Both the position numbers and the translations under genes were made by a program. The notes under the pieces are model-generated. The model was not told the DNA's origin, did no database searches, and saw only the letters and a list, made by a program, of their open reading frames with translations. Below, piece after piece: positions 18,950 through 29,054 of a stretch of 51,358 nt of DNA (positions are counted from its first letter, which is position 1; each line of letters opens with the position of its first letter). Source of the DNA: an uncultured Flavobacteriaceae bacterium (GTDB lineage Bacteria; Bacteroidota; Bacteroidia; Flavobacteriales; Flavobacteriaceae); assembly GCA_947498845.1 (NCBI GenBank), contig CANMLX010000031.1, positions 1-51,358 of the forward strand, in the 5' to 3' direction.

Positions 18950-19579
18950 TTATTTACTTAAGTTTGATTCTATTCCTTCTAATGCACCTTCAAGCAATAC
19001 GACTTGAGTTGCATTTAAAATTTTATAAGTGCTTAATTCTGAAGAAGTTATAACTTCTGATTTTTTTAAATTACGCGACGACAAATATACATTATTATTT
19101 GACCCACCCAACACGAATAAAGACTTTTTGTTTTCTAAGTCTAAAGCTTTTAAAATTGCTGTAAAGTTTTTAGTTTTTGGAGACTCAAAATTAAAGTCTT
19201 CTAATACTACAATTGACTTTTCATTTGCTTTTATACTTAATGCAGATTTACGTGCTAAACGCTTTACATTTTTATTAAGCTTAAAGCTATAATTTCTTGG
19301 TCTAGGACCGAACATACGTCCACCTCCTTTAAAAACACCAGACTTAATACTACCTGCTCTTGCTGTACCAGTACCTTTTTGTTTTTTAATCTTACGTGTA
19401 GATCCAGTAATCTCACCTCTTTCTTTAGATTTGTGAGTTCCTTGTCTTTGGTTTGCTAAATATTGCTTAACATCCAAATACACAGCATGATTATTAGGCT
19501 CTATAGCAAATACATCTTTAGAAAGGTCTGCCTTTCTACCTGTATCTTTCCCGTTTATATCTAAAACCGCTACTTTCAT
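18950..19579 (-). CDS. rplD: 50S ribosomal protein L4
   Basis: L4 reaches into the exit tunnel and, in E. coli, also represses the S10 operon. The 209-residue protein shows the extended loop [30 protein letters not shown] followed by the globular part with the [18 protein letters not shown] block. Its ATG shares a base with the rplC stop (TAATG), a sign of translational coupling. Whether L4 regulates this operon here is unknown. Confidence 0.97.
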   Translation of the reverse strand: MKVAVLDINGKDTGRKADLSKDVFAIEPNNHAVYLDVKQYLANQRQGTHKSKERGEITGSTRKIKKQKGTGTARAGSIKSGVFKGGGRMFGPRPRNYSFKLNKNVKRLARKSALSIKANEKSIVVLEDFNFESPKTKNFTAILKALDLENKKSLFVLGGSNNNVYLSSRNLKKSEVITSSELSTYKILNATQVVLLEGALEGIESNLSK

Positions 19580-20196
19580 TACTTTCGAATTGTTACATAA
19601 GCGTTTTTATGTCCAGGCACACAACCTTTAACAACAAGTAAATTCTTTTCTGGAACTACTTTTAAAACTCTTAAATTTTGAACTTTCACTTTTTCACCAC
19701 CCATTCTTCCAGCCATTTTCATGCCTTTGAATACTCTAGCAGGATAAGACGCAGCTCCAATAGAACCTGGCGCTCTTAAACGGTTATGCTGTCCGTGAGT
19801 AGCTTGACCTACACCACCAAAACCATGACGTTTTACAACACCTTGGAATCCTTTTCCTTTTGATGTTCCAGAGATATCAACAAATTCTCCTTCAGCAAAG
19901 TGCTCTACTGTGATAGCATCTCCTAATTTGTACTCCTCATCAAAACCTTTAAATTCAACAACTTTGCGTTTTACAGAAGTACCCGCTTTTTTAGCATGAC
20001 CTAAGTCTGCTTTAGTAGCGCTTTTTTCTGTCGCGTCATCGAAACCAAGTTGAATAGCTTCATAACCATCAACTTCTTCGGTTCTGACTTGGGTAACGAT
20101 ACATGGTCCAGCTTCGATTACTGTACAAGGAATATTTTTCCCGTTTTCATCAAAGATGCTGGTCATACCGATTTTTTTTCCAATTAACCCAGACAT
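19579..20196 (-). CDS. rplC: 50S ribosomal protein L3
   Basis: L3 is one of the first proteins to bind 23S rRNA and reaches close to the peptidyl-transferase centre. The 205-residue protein begins [19 protein letters not shown]. It contains the glycine-rich [28 protein letters not shown] loop and [21 protein letters not shown]. Unlike the packed genes downstream, it is separated from rpsJ by 264 bp of repeated DNA. Confidence 0.98.
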   Translation of the reverse strand: MSGLIGKKIGMTSIFDENGKNIPCTVIEAGPCIVTQVRTEEVDGYEAIQLGFDDATEKSATKADLGHAKKAGTSVKRKVVEFKGFDEEYKLGDAITVEHFAEGEFVDISGTSKGKGFQGVVKRHGFGGVGQATHGQHNRLRAPGSIGAASYPARVFKGMKMAGRMGGEKVKVQNLRVLKVVPEKNLLVVKGCVPGHKNAYVTIRK

Positions 20197-20270
20197 TTAA
20201 TTTACGATTTACGATTGAACAACATTCGATTACTCTATATCTTCAATCTTGATTATTAATTTACTTACTT

Positions 20271-20313
20271 GTTCTCGATACATTTCTCCTCTCGTCGAAA
20301 TACTCGAACTGAC
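20271..20313. repeat. Dispersed-type repeat GTTCTCGATA...ACTCGAACTGACA
   Basis: The block beginning GTTCTCGATACATTTC and ending ACTCGAACTGACA resembles a palindromic repeat I associate with flavobacterial intergenic DNA. That association is from memory, not from a search. The first 9 bases after GTTCTCG (ATACATTTC, 20278-20286) also pair with GAAATGTAT at 20354-20362. Confidence 0.6.
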
Positions 20314-20318
20314 ATTAC

Positions 20319-20356
20319 TAAAAAACTTCAGGGACAAAATACGTTTCGTCCCTGAA
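20319..20356 (-). terminator. Terminator-like hairpin between rpsJ and rplC
   Basis: Perfect 9-bp arms TTCAGGGAC (20327-20335) and GTCCCTGAA (20348-20356) enclose a 12-nt loop. On the minus strand the stem is followed by G and six Ts (A run 20320-20325 on plus). By form it is an intrinsic terminator inside an operon whose downstream genes must be expressed, so it may attenuate or be overridden. The alternative pairing of 20354-20362 with 20278-20286 would break it. Confidence 0.6.
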
Positions 20357-20404
20357 ATGTATTTTTCCGCTTTTCCCTCGACCGCATCGGTGGGACATGT
20401 TTGC

Positions 20405-20455
20405 TTCGACTCCGCTCAGCAACCGAAAACCAGCTGTTGGTTGAGCGGAGTCGAA
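20405..20455. repeat. Flavobacterial palindrome TTCGACTCCGCTCA...TGAGCGGAGTCGAA
   Basis: Perfect 14-bp arms (20405-20418 and 20442-20455) enclose a partly complementary centre (AACC/GGTT). The G+C content is well above the surroundings. Repeats with GGTTGAGCGGAGTCGAA ends are, to my knowledge, common between flavobacterial genes. It ends 5 bp from the rpsJ stop. Confidence 0.85.
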
Positions 20456-20460
20456 ACCAA

Positions 20461-20766
20461 TTATACTTTTATTTCAACTTCAACACCACTTGGTAATTCA
20501 AGCTTCATCAAAGCATCAATTGTTTTTGATGAAGAAGAGTAGATATCCAATAATCTCTTATAAGACGATAATTGAAACTGCTCTCTTGACTTTTTATTTA
20601 CGTGTGGAGAACGTAATACAGTGAAAATTTTCTTGTGCGTTGGTAATGGAATCGGTCCAGTTACAACAGCTCCAGTAGTTTTTACTGTTTTTACAATCTT
20701 ATCTGCAGATTTATCTACTAAATTATGATCGTAAGACTTCAATTTTATTCTGATTTTTTGACTCAT
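20461..20766 (-). CDS. rpsJ: 30S ribosomal protein S10
   Basis: S10 is a 30S head protein and doubles as NusE in transcription antitermination. The 101-residue protein starts [20 protein letters not shown] and includes [28 protein letters not shown] and ends [12 protein letters not shown]. It is 11 bp behind fusA, so the str and S10 operons are fused here. Confidence 0.98.
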   Translation of the reverse strand: MSQKIRIKLKSYDHNLVDKSADKIVKTVKTTGAVVTGPIPLPTHKKIFTVLRSPHVNKKSREQFQLSSYKRLLDIYSSSSKTIDALMKLELPSGVEVEIKV

Positions 20767-20777
20767 TTTTTTAAATT

Positions 20778-22904
20778 TTAAGCTTCAACGCCTTTAGCTG
20801 CTTTAATTACTTCTTCAGAAATGTTAGAAGGTGTTTCAGCATAGTGTGAAAATTCCATTGTTGATGTCGCACGACCTGATGATAATGTTCTTAATGTAGT
20901 TACATAACCAAACATTTCAGATAGTGGTACAGTAGCCTTTACAGTTTTTGCACCTGCTCTGTCTCCCATGTCACTTACTTGACCTCTCCTTCTATTTAAA
21001 TCACCTACAATGTCACCCATATTTTCTTCAGGAGTAATTACCTCAAGTTTCATGATTGGCTCCATGATTACAGCTTTTGCAGCTTTTGCAGAATTTTTAA
21101 ATCCAAGTTTTGCAGCTAATTCGAATGATAACTGATCCGAATCCACATCATGGTAAGATCCGTCAGTCAATGTTACTTTCATAGAGTCTACTTCGTATCC
21201 TGCTAATGGACCATTAATCATGGCCATTTTAAATCCTTTTTCAATTGAAGGGATAAATTCTTTTGGAACATTACCTCCTTTAATTTGAGATTCAAATTGA
21301 AGCCCTACAGTACCTTCATCGGCTGGCTCAAGTGTAAATACAATATCTGCGAATTTACCACGTCCACCAGATTGTTTCTTATAAACTTCTCTGTGTTCTG
21401 CACGTTGTGTAATAGCTTCTTTGTACTCTACCTGAGGTTGTCCTTGGTTTACTTCTACCTTAAACTCACGCTTTAAACGATCTACAATAATATCTAAATG
21501 CAGCTCACCCATTCCAGAAATAATAGTCTGTCCTGAAGCCTCGTCTGTTCTTGCTGTAAATGTTGGATCTTCTTCAGATAATTTAGCTAAAGCCATACCC
21601 AATTTATCTACATCGGCCTTAGTTTTAGGCTCAACAGCGATACCAATTACTGGATCTGGAAAATCCATTGATTCTAGTACAATAGGATTTTTTTCATCAG
21701 ACATAGTATCTCCTGTCTTGATATCTTTAAATCCTACAGCAGCACCAATATCTCCTGCTTCAATAAAATCGATAGCATTTTGCTTGTTTGAGTGCATTTG
21801 ATAGATACGTGAGATACGCTCTTTTTTACCTGAACGGTTGTTCAAGATATAAGAACCTGCATCTAAACGCCCTGAATATGCTCTAAAGAATGCTAAGCGA
21901 CCTACGAAAGGATCGGTAGCAATTTTAAATGCTAAAGCCGAAAATGGCTCTTTAGCATCTGGCTTACGTATAGCTTCTTCTCCTGTGTTAGGATTCGTCC
22001 CTACAATATTATCTCTATCTGTTGGAGATGGTAAGTAACGACAAACAGCATCTAATAAGAACTGTACGCCTTTATTTTTAAAAGCAGAACCACAAATCAT
22101 TGGAATGATTGCCATATCCATTACAGCAGCTCTAAGTGCAGCATGCACTTCTTCTTCTGTAATAGAATTTTCATCTTCCATAAACTTTTCTAATAAGTTC
22201 TCATCGTATGTAGCAACTTCTTCTATTAAGTTTGCACGAAGTTCACGCGCTTCTTCTTGTAATTCTTCTGGTATGTCTATAATATCGAATGTAGAACCTT
22301 GTGTTTCATCATGCCACACAATAGCTCTATTTTTCACTAAATCTACCACACCTTTAAAGTCTGCTTCGTCACCAATATTTAATACAATTGGCACTGCATT
22401 AGACTTTAACATATCTTTTACTTGTTGACAAACCCCTAAAAAGTTAGATCCTTGACGGTCCATTTTATTAACGAAACCAATACGAGGTACTTTATAGTTA
22501 TCTGCTAGTCTCCAGTTAGTTTCAGATTGTGGCTCAACACCATCAACTGCACTAAATAAGAATACTAACCCATCAAGTACACGTAACGAACGGTTTACTT
22601 CAACCGTAAAATCTACGTGACCTGGAGTATCTATAATGTTAAAATGATATCCTTTGGTATCTGGAGTTGGTTGTCCGTTTTCAATAGGAAACTTCCATTC
22701 ACAAGTTGTAGCTGCCGAAGTAATAGTAATACCTCTTTCTTGCTCTTGCTCCATCCAATCCATTGTTGCTGCACCATCATGTACCTCTCCAATTTTATGT
22801 GAAACTCCTGTGTAATAAAGAATACGTTCTGTAGTAGTAGTTTTTCCTGCATCAATATGCGCAGCAATACCTATATTTCTAGTATATTTTAAATCTCTTG
22901 CCAT
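20778..22904 (-). CDS. fusA: Elongation factor G
   Basis: EF-G is the GTPase that drives ribosomal translocation and, with RRF, recycling. At 708 residues it has all five domains. The P loop is AHIDAGKTT at residues 15-23, with the switch [10 protein letters not shown], the NKMD guanine-specificity motif, and the domain IV region with [14 protein letters not shown]. It lies between rpsG (5 bp) and rpsJ (11 bp). Nothing suggests the diverged EF-G2 type. Confidence 0.98.
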   Translation of the reverse strand: MARDLKYTRNIGIAAHIDAGKTTTTERILYYTGVSHKIGEVHDGAATMDWMEQEQERGITITSAATTCEWKFPIENGQPTPDTKGYHFNIIDTPGHVDFTVEVNRSLRVLDGLVFLFSAVDGVEPQSETNWRLADNYKVPRIGFVNKMDRQGSNFLGVCQQVKDMLKSNAVPIVLNIGDEADFKGVVDLVKNRAIVWHDETQGSTFDIIDIPEELQEEARELRANLIEEVATYDENLLEKFMEDENSITEEEVHAALRAAVMDMAIIPMICGSAFKNKGVQFLLDAVCRYLPSPTDRDNIVGTNPNTGEEAIRKPDAKEPFSALAFKIATDPFVGRLAFFRAYSGRLDAGSYILNNRSGKKERISRIYQMHSNKQNAIDFIEAGDIGAAVGFKDIKTGDTMSDEKNPIVLESMDFPDPVIGIAVEPKTKADVDKLGMALAKLSEEDPTFTARTDEASGQTIISGMGELHLDIIVDRLKREFKVEVNQGQPQVEYKEAITQRAEHREVYKKQSGGRGKFADIVFTLEPADEGTVGLQFESQIKGGNVPKEFIPSIEKGFKMAMINGPLAGYEVDSMKVTLTDGSYHDVDSDQLSFELAAKLGFKNSAKAAKAVIMEPIMKLEVITPEENMGDIVGDLNRRRGQVSDMGDRAGAKTVKATVPLSEMFGYVTTLRTLSSGRATSTMEFSHYAETPSNISEEVIKAAKGVEA

Positions 22905-22909
22905 TTTAT

Positions 22910-23386
22910 TTAGAATCTAAAGTGAGAGAATGCTTTGTTTGCTTCTGCCATTTTATGAGTATCAACTCTTTTCTTAACTGCTGCTCCTTCTTCTTTAGCT
23001 GCTGCTAAAATTTCTGAAGCTAAACGTTGTGCCATTGATTTTTCATTACGCTTTCTTGCATAACCAATCAACCATTTCATGGCTGTAGAGATCTTACGAT
23101 CTGGACGAATTTGCATTGGTATTTGGAATGTTGCACCTCCAACACGACGACTACGTACTTCTACGTGAGGCATTACGTTAGACAAAGCATCTTTCCAAAT
23201 CTCTAAAGCTGTTTTTTCGTCATCAGTTTTTTTAGTATCTACGATATCTATTGCATCGTAAAACACTTTGAACGCCACCGACTTCTTTCCATCCCACATC
23301 ATGTTATTAACAAAACGTGTTACCAATTGATCGTTAAATCTTGGATCTGGTAAAAGTGGTCTTTTTTTCGCTGCTCTTTTTCTCAT
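22910..23386 (-). CDS. rpsG: 30S ribosomal protein S7
   Basis: S7 nucleates 30S head assembly and contacts E-site tRNA; in E. coli it represses the str operon. The 158-residue protein starts [19 protein letters not shown]. It has the signature [19 protein letters not shown] and ends with [12 protein letters not shown]. It is followed by fusA after 5 bp. Confidence 0.98.
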   Translation of the reverse strand: MRKRAAKKRPLLPDPRFNDQLVTRFVNNMMWDGKKSVAFKVFYDAIDIVDTKKTDDEKTALEIWKDALSNVMPHVEVRSRRVGGATFQIPMQIRPDRKISTAMKWLIGYARKRNEKSMAQRLASEILAAAKEEGAAVKKRVDTHKMAEANKAFSHFRF

Positions 23387-23394
23387 GTCTTCTT

Positions 23395-23465
23395 TTAAGT
23401 TGTTAGTTATTGGTTATTTAGTTATTGGTTTTATTTAAACTTCTAACTTCTAACTTCTAACTTCT
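23395..23465. repeat. TTAGTTATTGG units plus heptamer array AACTTCT x4 between rpsL and rpsG
   Basis: Four perfect copies of AACTTCT fill 23438-23465. Before them are GTTAGTTATTGGTTATTTAG and GTTATTGG, units like those in the rplB-rplW spacer. The whole spacer between rpsL and rpsG is repeat-derived. Confidence 0.9.
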
Positions 23466-23468
23466 GTT

Positions 23469-23843
23469 TTACTTTTTAGGGCGTTTTGCTCCATACTTAG
23501 ATCTACGTTGTGTTCTACCAGCTACACCTGCTGTATCTAGTGCTCCACGAACGATGTGATACCTAACTCCTGGCAAATCTTTTACCCTTCCACCTCTAAC
23601 CAATACTATCGAGTGCTCTTGTAAATTATGTCCTTCACCACCGATATATGCATTAACCTCGTTACCGTTTGTTAAACGCACCCTTGCTACCTTACGCATT
23701 GCTGAGTTAGGTTTTTTAGGTGTTGTTGTATAAACACGAGTACATACACCACGTCTTTGCGGACAAGAATCCAAAGCAGCCGATTTACTCTTCTTGGTTA
23801 TTTTGGCTCTTCCTTTTCTTACTAATTGTGAAATTGTTGGCAT
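23469..23843 (-). CDS. rpsL: 30S ribosomal protein S12
   Basis: S12 sits at the decoding centre and controls accuracy. The 124-residue protein starts [20 protein letters not shown]. The loops where streptomycin-resistance changes usually occur read [16 protein letters not shown] (Lys43-Lys44) and [17 protein letters not shown], both wild type. It is the first gene of the supercluster, with a consensus promoter starting 45 bp upstream. Confidence 0.98.
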   Translation of the reverse strand: MPTISQLVRKGRAKITKKSKSAALDSCPQRRGVCTRVYTTTPKKPNSAMRKVARVRLTNGNEVNAYIGGEGHNLQEHSIVLVRGGRVKDLPGVRYHIVRGALDTAGVAGRTQRRSKYGAKRPKK

Positions 23844-23887
23844 ATAAATTATTATATAAATTTAAAAATCCTCTGCTTAGAGGGCTG

Positions 23888-23918
23888 CAAAGGTAGAAAT
23901 TTAAATCAATAATTCAAA
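23888..23918 (-). promoter_or_regulatory. Consensus Bacteroidota promoter of the str-S10-spc-alpha supercluster
   Basis: On the minus strand TTTG (23915-23918) is followed after exactly 19 nt by TACCTTTG (23888-23895), a full match to the primary sigma-factor consensus. A small hairpin CCTCT/AGAGG (23870-23883) lies at or near the start of the transcript, whose leader would be about 35-40 nt. Confidence 0.85.
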
Positions 23919-24021
23919 TCCTAATTCATTAATTTTCAATTGAATTTGATTTTTAATTTTTCAGACATATTAAAACTGGTGTTTTTACGTTAGATTTACA
24001 CTTAAATTCAGCTAGTTTCAA

Positions 24022-25722
24022 GTGAAAAAACCTTATTTTACCTTATTTATTATAATATCTCTATTTTTTTTTACAGATTCTTTTTGCCAAAATCTTAATT
24101 TAAAGATTAAAGGAAAAACAGAAACGGAGACCAAAACACTTGACTCTATTGGTTATAATAAAGTGCATGAAAATTATCTATCTATAAAAAATGAAATAGA
24201 TTCATTAAAAACTTCTCTAGATAAAATTGGATACATCGACCACAAACTTATTGAGTTAAAGAAATTAAACGACACGACATTCACTTCTTTAATTCATGTA
24301 AAAGAAAAGTTTAATTCTATACACATATATTATGACCACATTCCAATTAACAAAACTCTTTTAAATTCGATTTCAAATAACGTTACTGAAGACTATTTTT
24401 CGATTAATTTTAAAGACATTGAAAACATTTTAAACACACTAAATTTTAAGTTAGCAAATGAAGGTAACCCCTTTAGCAAATTAAAACTAATTAACATTAC
24501 GAAAAAGGACAGCTCAAACTTAAGAGCAGATTTATCTATAGTCTCAAAAAAGCAAAAAAGGATTATCGATAATATCAAAATTATAGGTTATGAAAATTTC
24601 CCAAAATCTTACTTAAACCATTTTTTAAAGTTAAAAACCTCTCAAACATTCAACTTAGAAAAAGTAAATAAAAAGACGGCTCAGTTAACACATCTAATTT
24701 TCGCAAGTCAAACTAAATCCCCAGAGGTTTTATTCAAAAAGGATTCTACAACACTATACCTATATATAGAAAAATTAAAGAAAAATTCTTTTGATGGTTT
24801 TTTAGGTTTTGGCACTAATGATGAAACTAACAAAATAGAATTCGATGGTTTTTTAAATCTAAAATTAGTTAATAATCTAAATTACGGAGAAACTTTTGGT
24901 CTGTTATATAAAAGCGATGAAAACGATCAACAAACATTTAATATAGCCTTTAATTTACCTTATATATTTAGCTCTCCTGTTGGCTTAGATTTGAACTTAA
25001 GGATTTTTAGGAAAGATTCTACATTTACAACCGTTGATCAAAAATTAAAAGTTAATTACCAAATAAACCCTTTAAATAAAGTTTCTTTGGGTGTCGCTAG
25101 TACAACATCAAACAATTTACTTTCTTCCTCTAGTAACTTTAATAATTTAGAAAACTACAAATCAAACTATTACTTACTATCCTTCGAGTATATAAAACCA
25201 CAATATTCAAATCTTCTATTTCCTGTAAAGAGAACTTTGTATTTTGAAAGTGGTCTTGGAAATAGAGATTCAAACAATAACACAACGCAACAAACCTTAG
25301 TAAATATAAAAGCTTTTAATAGCTTTAGTTTAAATCTTAAAAATAGTATTTACTTCAATATCAACGCTTCTACGCTTATATCGGAAAATTATTTTGAAAA
25401 TGAATTATTACGGTTTGGAGGTATTAATTCCATAAGAGGGTTTGAAGAAAATAGTTTGTTTGCCTCTTTATTTGGTGTTTTAAATGCAGAGTACCGTTAC
25501 AGCTTAAGTAAATCTATTTATATACACACAATAACAGATGTTGCATATATGGAAAATGAAAGCTCAAATACAAAAGAGAAGCTCTTTGGCTACGGTTTTG
25601 GTTTTGGAATTCTTACAAAATCAGGACTATTAAAATTCAATTATGCTAATGGCAAAAACAATAACCAAAAATTCAAACTTTCAAACTCAAAGATCCACAT
25701 AAGTTTAACTACAAATTTCTAA
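24022..25722 (+). CDS. Omp85-superfamily outer-membrane barrel protein (BamA/TamA-like)
   Basis: The 566-residue product begins with a GTG codon followed by a lysine-rich start and a hydrophobic signal segment ending near SFCQ, so it should be exported. The middle region reads like one or two POTRA-type modules (DNIKIIGYENFPKSYLNHFLKLKTSQTFN around residues 180-210). The C-terminal half alternates hydrophobic strands like a 16-strand barrel. The motif GGINSIRGF near residues 467-474 is the RGF element of barrel loop 6. It is too short for BamA, which has five POTRAs, so it may be an accessory translocation or insertion protein. It is divergent from rpsL; partner genes are not evident. Confidence 0.75.
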   Translation: MKKPYFTLFIIISLFFFTDSFCQNLNLKIKGKTETETKTLDSIGYNKVHENYLSIKNEIDSLKTSLDKIGYIDHKLIELKKLNDTTFTSLIHVKEKFNSIHIYYDHIPINKTLLNSISNNVTEDYFSINFKDIENILNTLNFKLANEGNPFSKLKLINITKKDSSNLRADLSIVSKKQKRIIDNIKIIGYENFPKSYLNHFLKLKTSQTFNLEKVNKKTAQLTHLIFASQTKSPEVLFKKDSTTLYLYIEKLKKNSFDGFLGFGTNDETNKIEFDGFLNLKLVNNLNYGETFGLLYKSDENDQQTFNIAFNLPYIFSSPVGLDLNLRIFRKDSTFTTVDQKLKVNYQINPLNKVSLGVASTTSNNLLSSSSNFNNLENYKSNYYLLSFEYIKPQYSNLLFPVKRTLYFESGLGNRDSNNNTTQQTLVNIKAFNSFSLNLKNSIYFNINASTLISENYFENELLRFGGINSIRGFEENSLFASLFGVLNAEYRYSLSKSIYIHTITDVAYMENESSNTKEKLFGYGFGFGILTKSGLLKFNYANGKNNNQKFKLSNSKIHISLTTNF

Positions 25723-25781
25723 TCAATTATACTGTTTTTCCTGTTTTTTTTCAACATTTAATGAATTTTAATCATAATTTA

Positions 25782-25812
25782 TTGTTTTATTAACTTTTTA
25801 TTATGATTTTTG
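25782..25812 (+). promoter_or_regulatory. Candidate promoter of the SusC-SusD operon
   Basis: TTG (25782-25784) followed after 20 nt by GATTTTTG (25805-25812) fits the -33/-7 pattern with one mismatch. Its position favours the SusC start at 25839 over an in-frame ATG at 25803, which would lie inside the promoter. Confidence 0.45.
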
Positions 25813-25838
25813 ACGTGACTAATTCAAATAAATATAAA

Positions 25839-28800
25839 ATGAAAACAAAGTTTAGTGGAATTCTAACGCTAATACTAGCGTTTGTTGTGCATTTCTCTTA
25901 TGCACAAGAAAAGACTGTCACCGGTGTTGTTATTGACGATAGTGGACTTCCTTTACCTGGAGCTACAGTCTTAGTAAAAGGCTCCAGCAAAGGTGCTTCA
26001 TCCGATTTTGATGGTAGGTATAAAATTAATGCCAAACAAGGGGATGTTTTGGTGTATAGCTTTATTGGCTATCTTACTCAAGAAATTCCTGTTGGTAGTT
26101 CAAACACAATTAATGTAACGATGCAAGAGGATACTGAGTCTTTGGATGAAGTTGTGGTTACTGCTTTTGGCATCAAAAGAAACCCAAAAGAGCTAGGTTA
26201 TGCCGTAAGTAAAGTTGAATCAGCTGATATAACAGAAAACTCTGAACCAGATTTGATTCGTTCTTTATCTGGTAAAGTTGCTGGTGTTAATGTGAACTTT
26301 TCAACAGGTGTTGCTGGTGCAGCAAACTTAATTAATATTAGAGGAGCAACAACACTTGGTAGCTCAAGTCAACCTTTAATTATTGTTGATGGAATTGCAT
26401 ACGATAACACTCAAGCTGGAGATAATACTGTTTTAAATTTCTCTAATCAAACATTAGGAGGAGGTAGTTATGAAACGGGACTTTCAAGTTTAGACCCAAA
26501 CGATATTGCCTCAGTGAATGTATTAAAGAGTGTCGCAGCATCTGCATTATATGGCTCAAGAGCTGCGAATGGGGTAATTGTAATCACCACTAAATCTGGT
26601 TCACCTCAAACGGGAGCTAATAAAAAATTGAGTGTGAGTGTAAATTCTGGAACCTATTTTGAAAATATTGCTAATTTACCTGAATACCAAAATACCTATG
26701 GTAATGGGACACAGTTTCAATATCAAAATGCTAATGGGTCTTGGGGACCTCGATTTGATTCAAGGGAAACCATTCCTACTTGGTCTAACCTATTGAATGC
26801 ATTCCCTGATCAATTTGGACCAACAGTTCCCTATGAGCCGCAACCAAATAATGTTAAAGACTTATTTAGAACAGGGGTTGTTTTTGATAACTCTATTAAC
26901 CTAGCCTATGGTGGATCAGACGGTAGCTTTAGTGTTACTATATCAGATTTAGCTCAAGAAGGTTATATTCCCTTTAACACTTACGATAGAACTTCGATTT
27001 CAGCTGGTGGTAATTTTAAATTGCCAAATGGTATAACATTTGGAGGTAATTTAAGTTTTTCAAATACAGATCAGGTAGGTGGTTTCTATGGTGAAAATCA
27101 ATTTGGAGGCTCAGCTTCATCATTTGCTAGAGCATTATGGTTAGGAAGAACTTGGGATACAAGTCTTCCTTATGAAGATGTAAATGGAGCATCTGTAACG
27201 CCTAACGACGGCTGGGATCACCCTTTATGGTCTTGGGAGCATGATCAAATTATAACACAATCTAATAGAACTACTGCTGGGTTTAACATGAACTTCCCAA
27301 TAAACGATAATATCTCAACGTCTTTTAGAATAGGTGTTAACAAATATGTTTTGAATAGAAGACAAATTAGAGACGCCAACTCCAGAGCTTCAGACGCTAC
27401 TGGCGGAACTGTTACTAAAATTGACTTCACAAATGAGGATTTAGAATCCACATTCTTGGTGAATTTTGATTATCCAATATCTGAGGATATTGGTTTTACA
27501 GGTAGGGTTGGAGCAAATATATTGCAGAATACTGTAGAGAATTTCGCATTAACAGGTACTACATTTATTGATCCAGATGTGCGTTCTATAAGAAATACTG
27601 TAACCCAAGCTATTGATTTTGATAGAAGCGCTAGGGAAAGAACATTTGGAGCTCTTGCAGAAGTAACGTTTTCCTATAAGGACTTTTTATTTTTAAATGC
27701 TACAGGAAGAAATGACTGGAATTCTACACTACCTAAAGATAACCGATCTTATTTCTACCCCTCTGTAAATACATCTTTAATACTTACTGATGCATTTAAT
27801 ATTGAAAGTGATGTATTAACTTTTGCAAAACTAAGAGCAGGGTATGCAGAAGCTGGTAGTGCAGCTCCAGCTGAATTTTTAAATACAGCTTTTGCTATTG
27901 CAGATCCATATAATACAACGCCTAGTTTAGCAAATAGTATTTCACTTGGTGATCAGGAAATTGAACCAGAATTTACAAAAGAATTTGAAATCGGTACTGA
28001 TTTAGAATTTTTAAAACAACGTATTGTATTAGATTTTAGCTGGTACAGAAAGGTTACGACTAATTTAATTTCTCAAGTAACAGTGCCTGTCTCAAGTGGT
28101 TTTACTAATCTAAATACTAACATAGGCGAAATGCAAAACCAAGGTATTGAAATTGGTTTAACATTAGTTCCTATACAAAACGAAAACTTTAAATGGAGTC
28201 TTTTTACTACATTCACTAAGAACGAAAATGAGGTCACCGAGTTAGTAGATGGTCTAGACAGAATACGATTTGAAGGTAATGGTAATCAAGTCCCACATGC
28301 CATAGTTGGTGAGCCTTTTGGTGTTTTCTATGGGACACAATTTGCTAGAGACGACAATGGAAATTTTCTTATTGATCCAGCTACTGGTTATGTATGGGAT
28401 GCAGTAGATAATGAAACTCTAGGAACAAGTGCTTTTGATGTTGTAGGGGACCCTAATCCAGACTTTAAGATGAGTTTTATCAATAGTATCACATATAAAA
28501 ATTTAACCCTAAGAGCTCAAATAGATTGGAGAGAAGGTGGCGATATACAATCTACAAGTATTCAATCATTATTAGGAAGAGGAGTTACCAAAGATACTGA
28601 AGATAGAGAAGGAACAATTATTATCCCAGGTTTTTATGCAGATTCTCAAGGAAACATTTTACTAGATGGAAGTAATAATCCAATTCCAAATACAACACAA
28701 GTAGATAAAAATGACCTGTTCTTTACTGGTGGAGGTACCAGCCGTACTTTTGGTCAAAATGCCGTAGATGAAGCAAGTGTATATGACGGTACTGTATATA

Positions 28801-29042
28801 GATTAAGAGAACTAAGCCTTACATATAATTTACCTTCAAAACTCTTACAAAGAACTCCTTTTGGTAAAGCTTCTTTATCATTTATAGGTAACAACCTATG
28901 GTATTTTGCGCCTAATGTACCAAAATATACAAATTTTGATCCTGAAGTCACTTCGCATGGAACATCAAGATTGCAAGGTGTAGAGATTGCTTCTCCTCCA
29001 ACTGCAACAAGATATGGCTTTAAGGTTAACGTAACATTTTAA
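25839..29042 (+). CDS. SusC/RagA-family TonB-dependent outer-membrane transporter
   Basis: SusC-type proteins are TonB-dependent channels that import ligands captured by the partner SusD lipoprotein. Starting at 25839 gives 1067 residues with a normal signal peptide (KTKFSGILTLILAFVVHFSYA then Q), preferred over a frame 12 codons longer. An N-terminal carboxypeptidase-regulatory-like domain (TGVVIDDSGLPLPGATVLVKG) is followed by the DEVVVTAFG segment, a plug domain (VAGVNVNFSTGVAGAANLINIRG) and a barrel ending in a C-terminal aromatic residue (KVNVTF). It is 12 bp before the SusD gene. No glycosidase, peptidase, sigma/anti-sigma pair or sensor lies nearby, so the substrate cannot be inferred. 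Confidence 0.93.
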   Translation: MKTKFSGILTLILAFVVHFSYAQEKTVTGVVIDDSGLPLPGATVLVKGSSKGASSDFDGRYKINAKQGDVLVYSFIGYLTQEIPVGSSNTINVTMQEDTESLDEVVVTAFGIKRNPKELGYAVSKVESADITENSEPDLIRSLSGKVAGVNVNFSTGVAGAANLINIRGATTLGSSSQPLIIVDGIAYDNTQAGDNTVLNFSNQTLGGGSYETGLSSLDPNDIASVNVLKSVAASALYGSRAANGVIVITTKSGSPQTGANKKLSVSVNSGTYFENIANLPEYQNTYGNGTQFQYQNANGSWGPRFDSRETIPTWSNLLNAFPDQFGPTVPYEPQPNNVKDLFRTGVVFDNSINLAYGGSDGSFSVTISDLAQEGYIPFNTYDRTSISAGGNFKLPNGITFGGNLSFSNTDQVGGFYGENQFGGSASSFARALWLGRTWDTSLPYEDVNGASVTPNDGWDHPLWSWEHDQIITQSNRTTAGFNMNFPINDNISTSFRIGVNKYVLNRRQIRDANSRASDATGGTVTKIDFTNEDLESTFLVNFDYPISEDIGFTGRVGANILQNTVENFALTGTTFIDPDVRSIRNTVTQAIDFDRSARERTFGALAEVTFSYKDFLFLNATGRNDWNSTLPKDNRSYFYPSVNTSLILTDAFNIESDVLTFAKLRAGYAEAGSAAPAEFLNTAFAIADPYNTTPSLANSISLGDQEIEPEFTKEFEIGTDLEFLKQRIVLDFSWYRKVTTNLISQVTVPVSSGFTNLNTNIGEMQNQGIEIGLTLVPIQNENFKWSLFTTFTKNENEVTELVDGLDRIRFEGNGNQVPHAIVGEPFGVFYGTQFARDDNGNFLIDPATGYVWDAVDNETLGTSAFDVVGDPNPDFKMSFINSITYKNLTLRAQIDWREGGDIQSTSIQSLLGRGVTKDTEDREGTIIIPGFYADSQGNILLDGSNNPIPNTTQVDKNDLFFTGGGTSRTFGQNAVDEASVYDGTVYRLRELSLTYNLPSKLLQRTPFGKASLSFIGNNLWYFAPNVPKYTNFDPEVTSHGTSRLQGVEIASPPTATRYGFKVNVTF

Positions 29043-29054
29043 TAAAAAATAGAT

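Noticed and set aside
20249..20542. 97-codon plus-strand frame over the rpsJ-rplC gap
   Set aside because: It spans three palindromic repeats and the end of rpsJ on the other strand, with no start context.
25803..25838. Longer N-terminus for the SusC-type protein
   Set aside because: It adds 12 residues before a perfect signal peptide and begins inside the predicted promoter.
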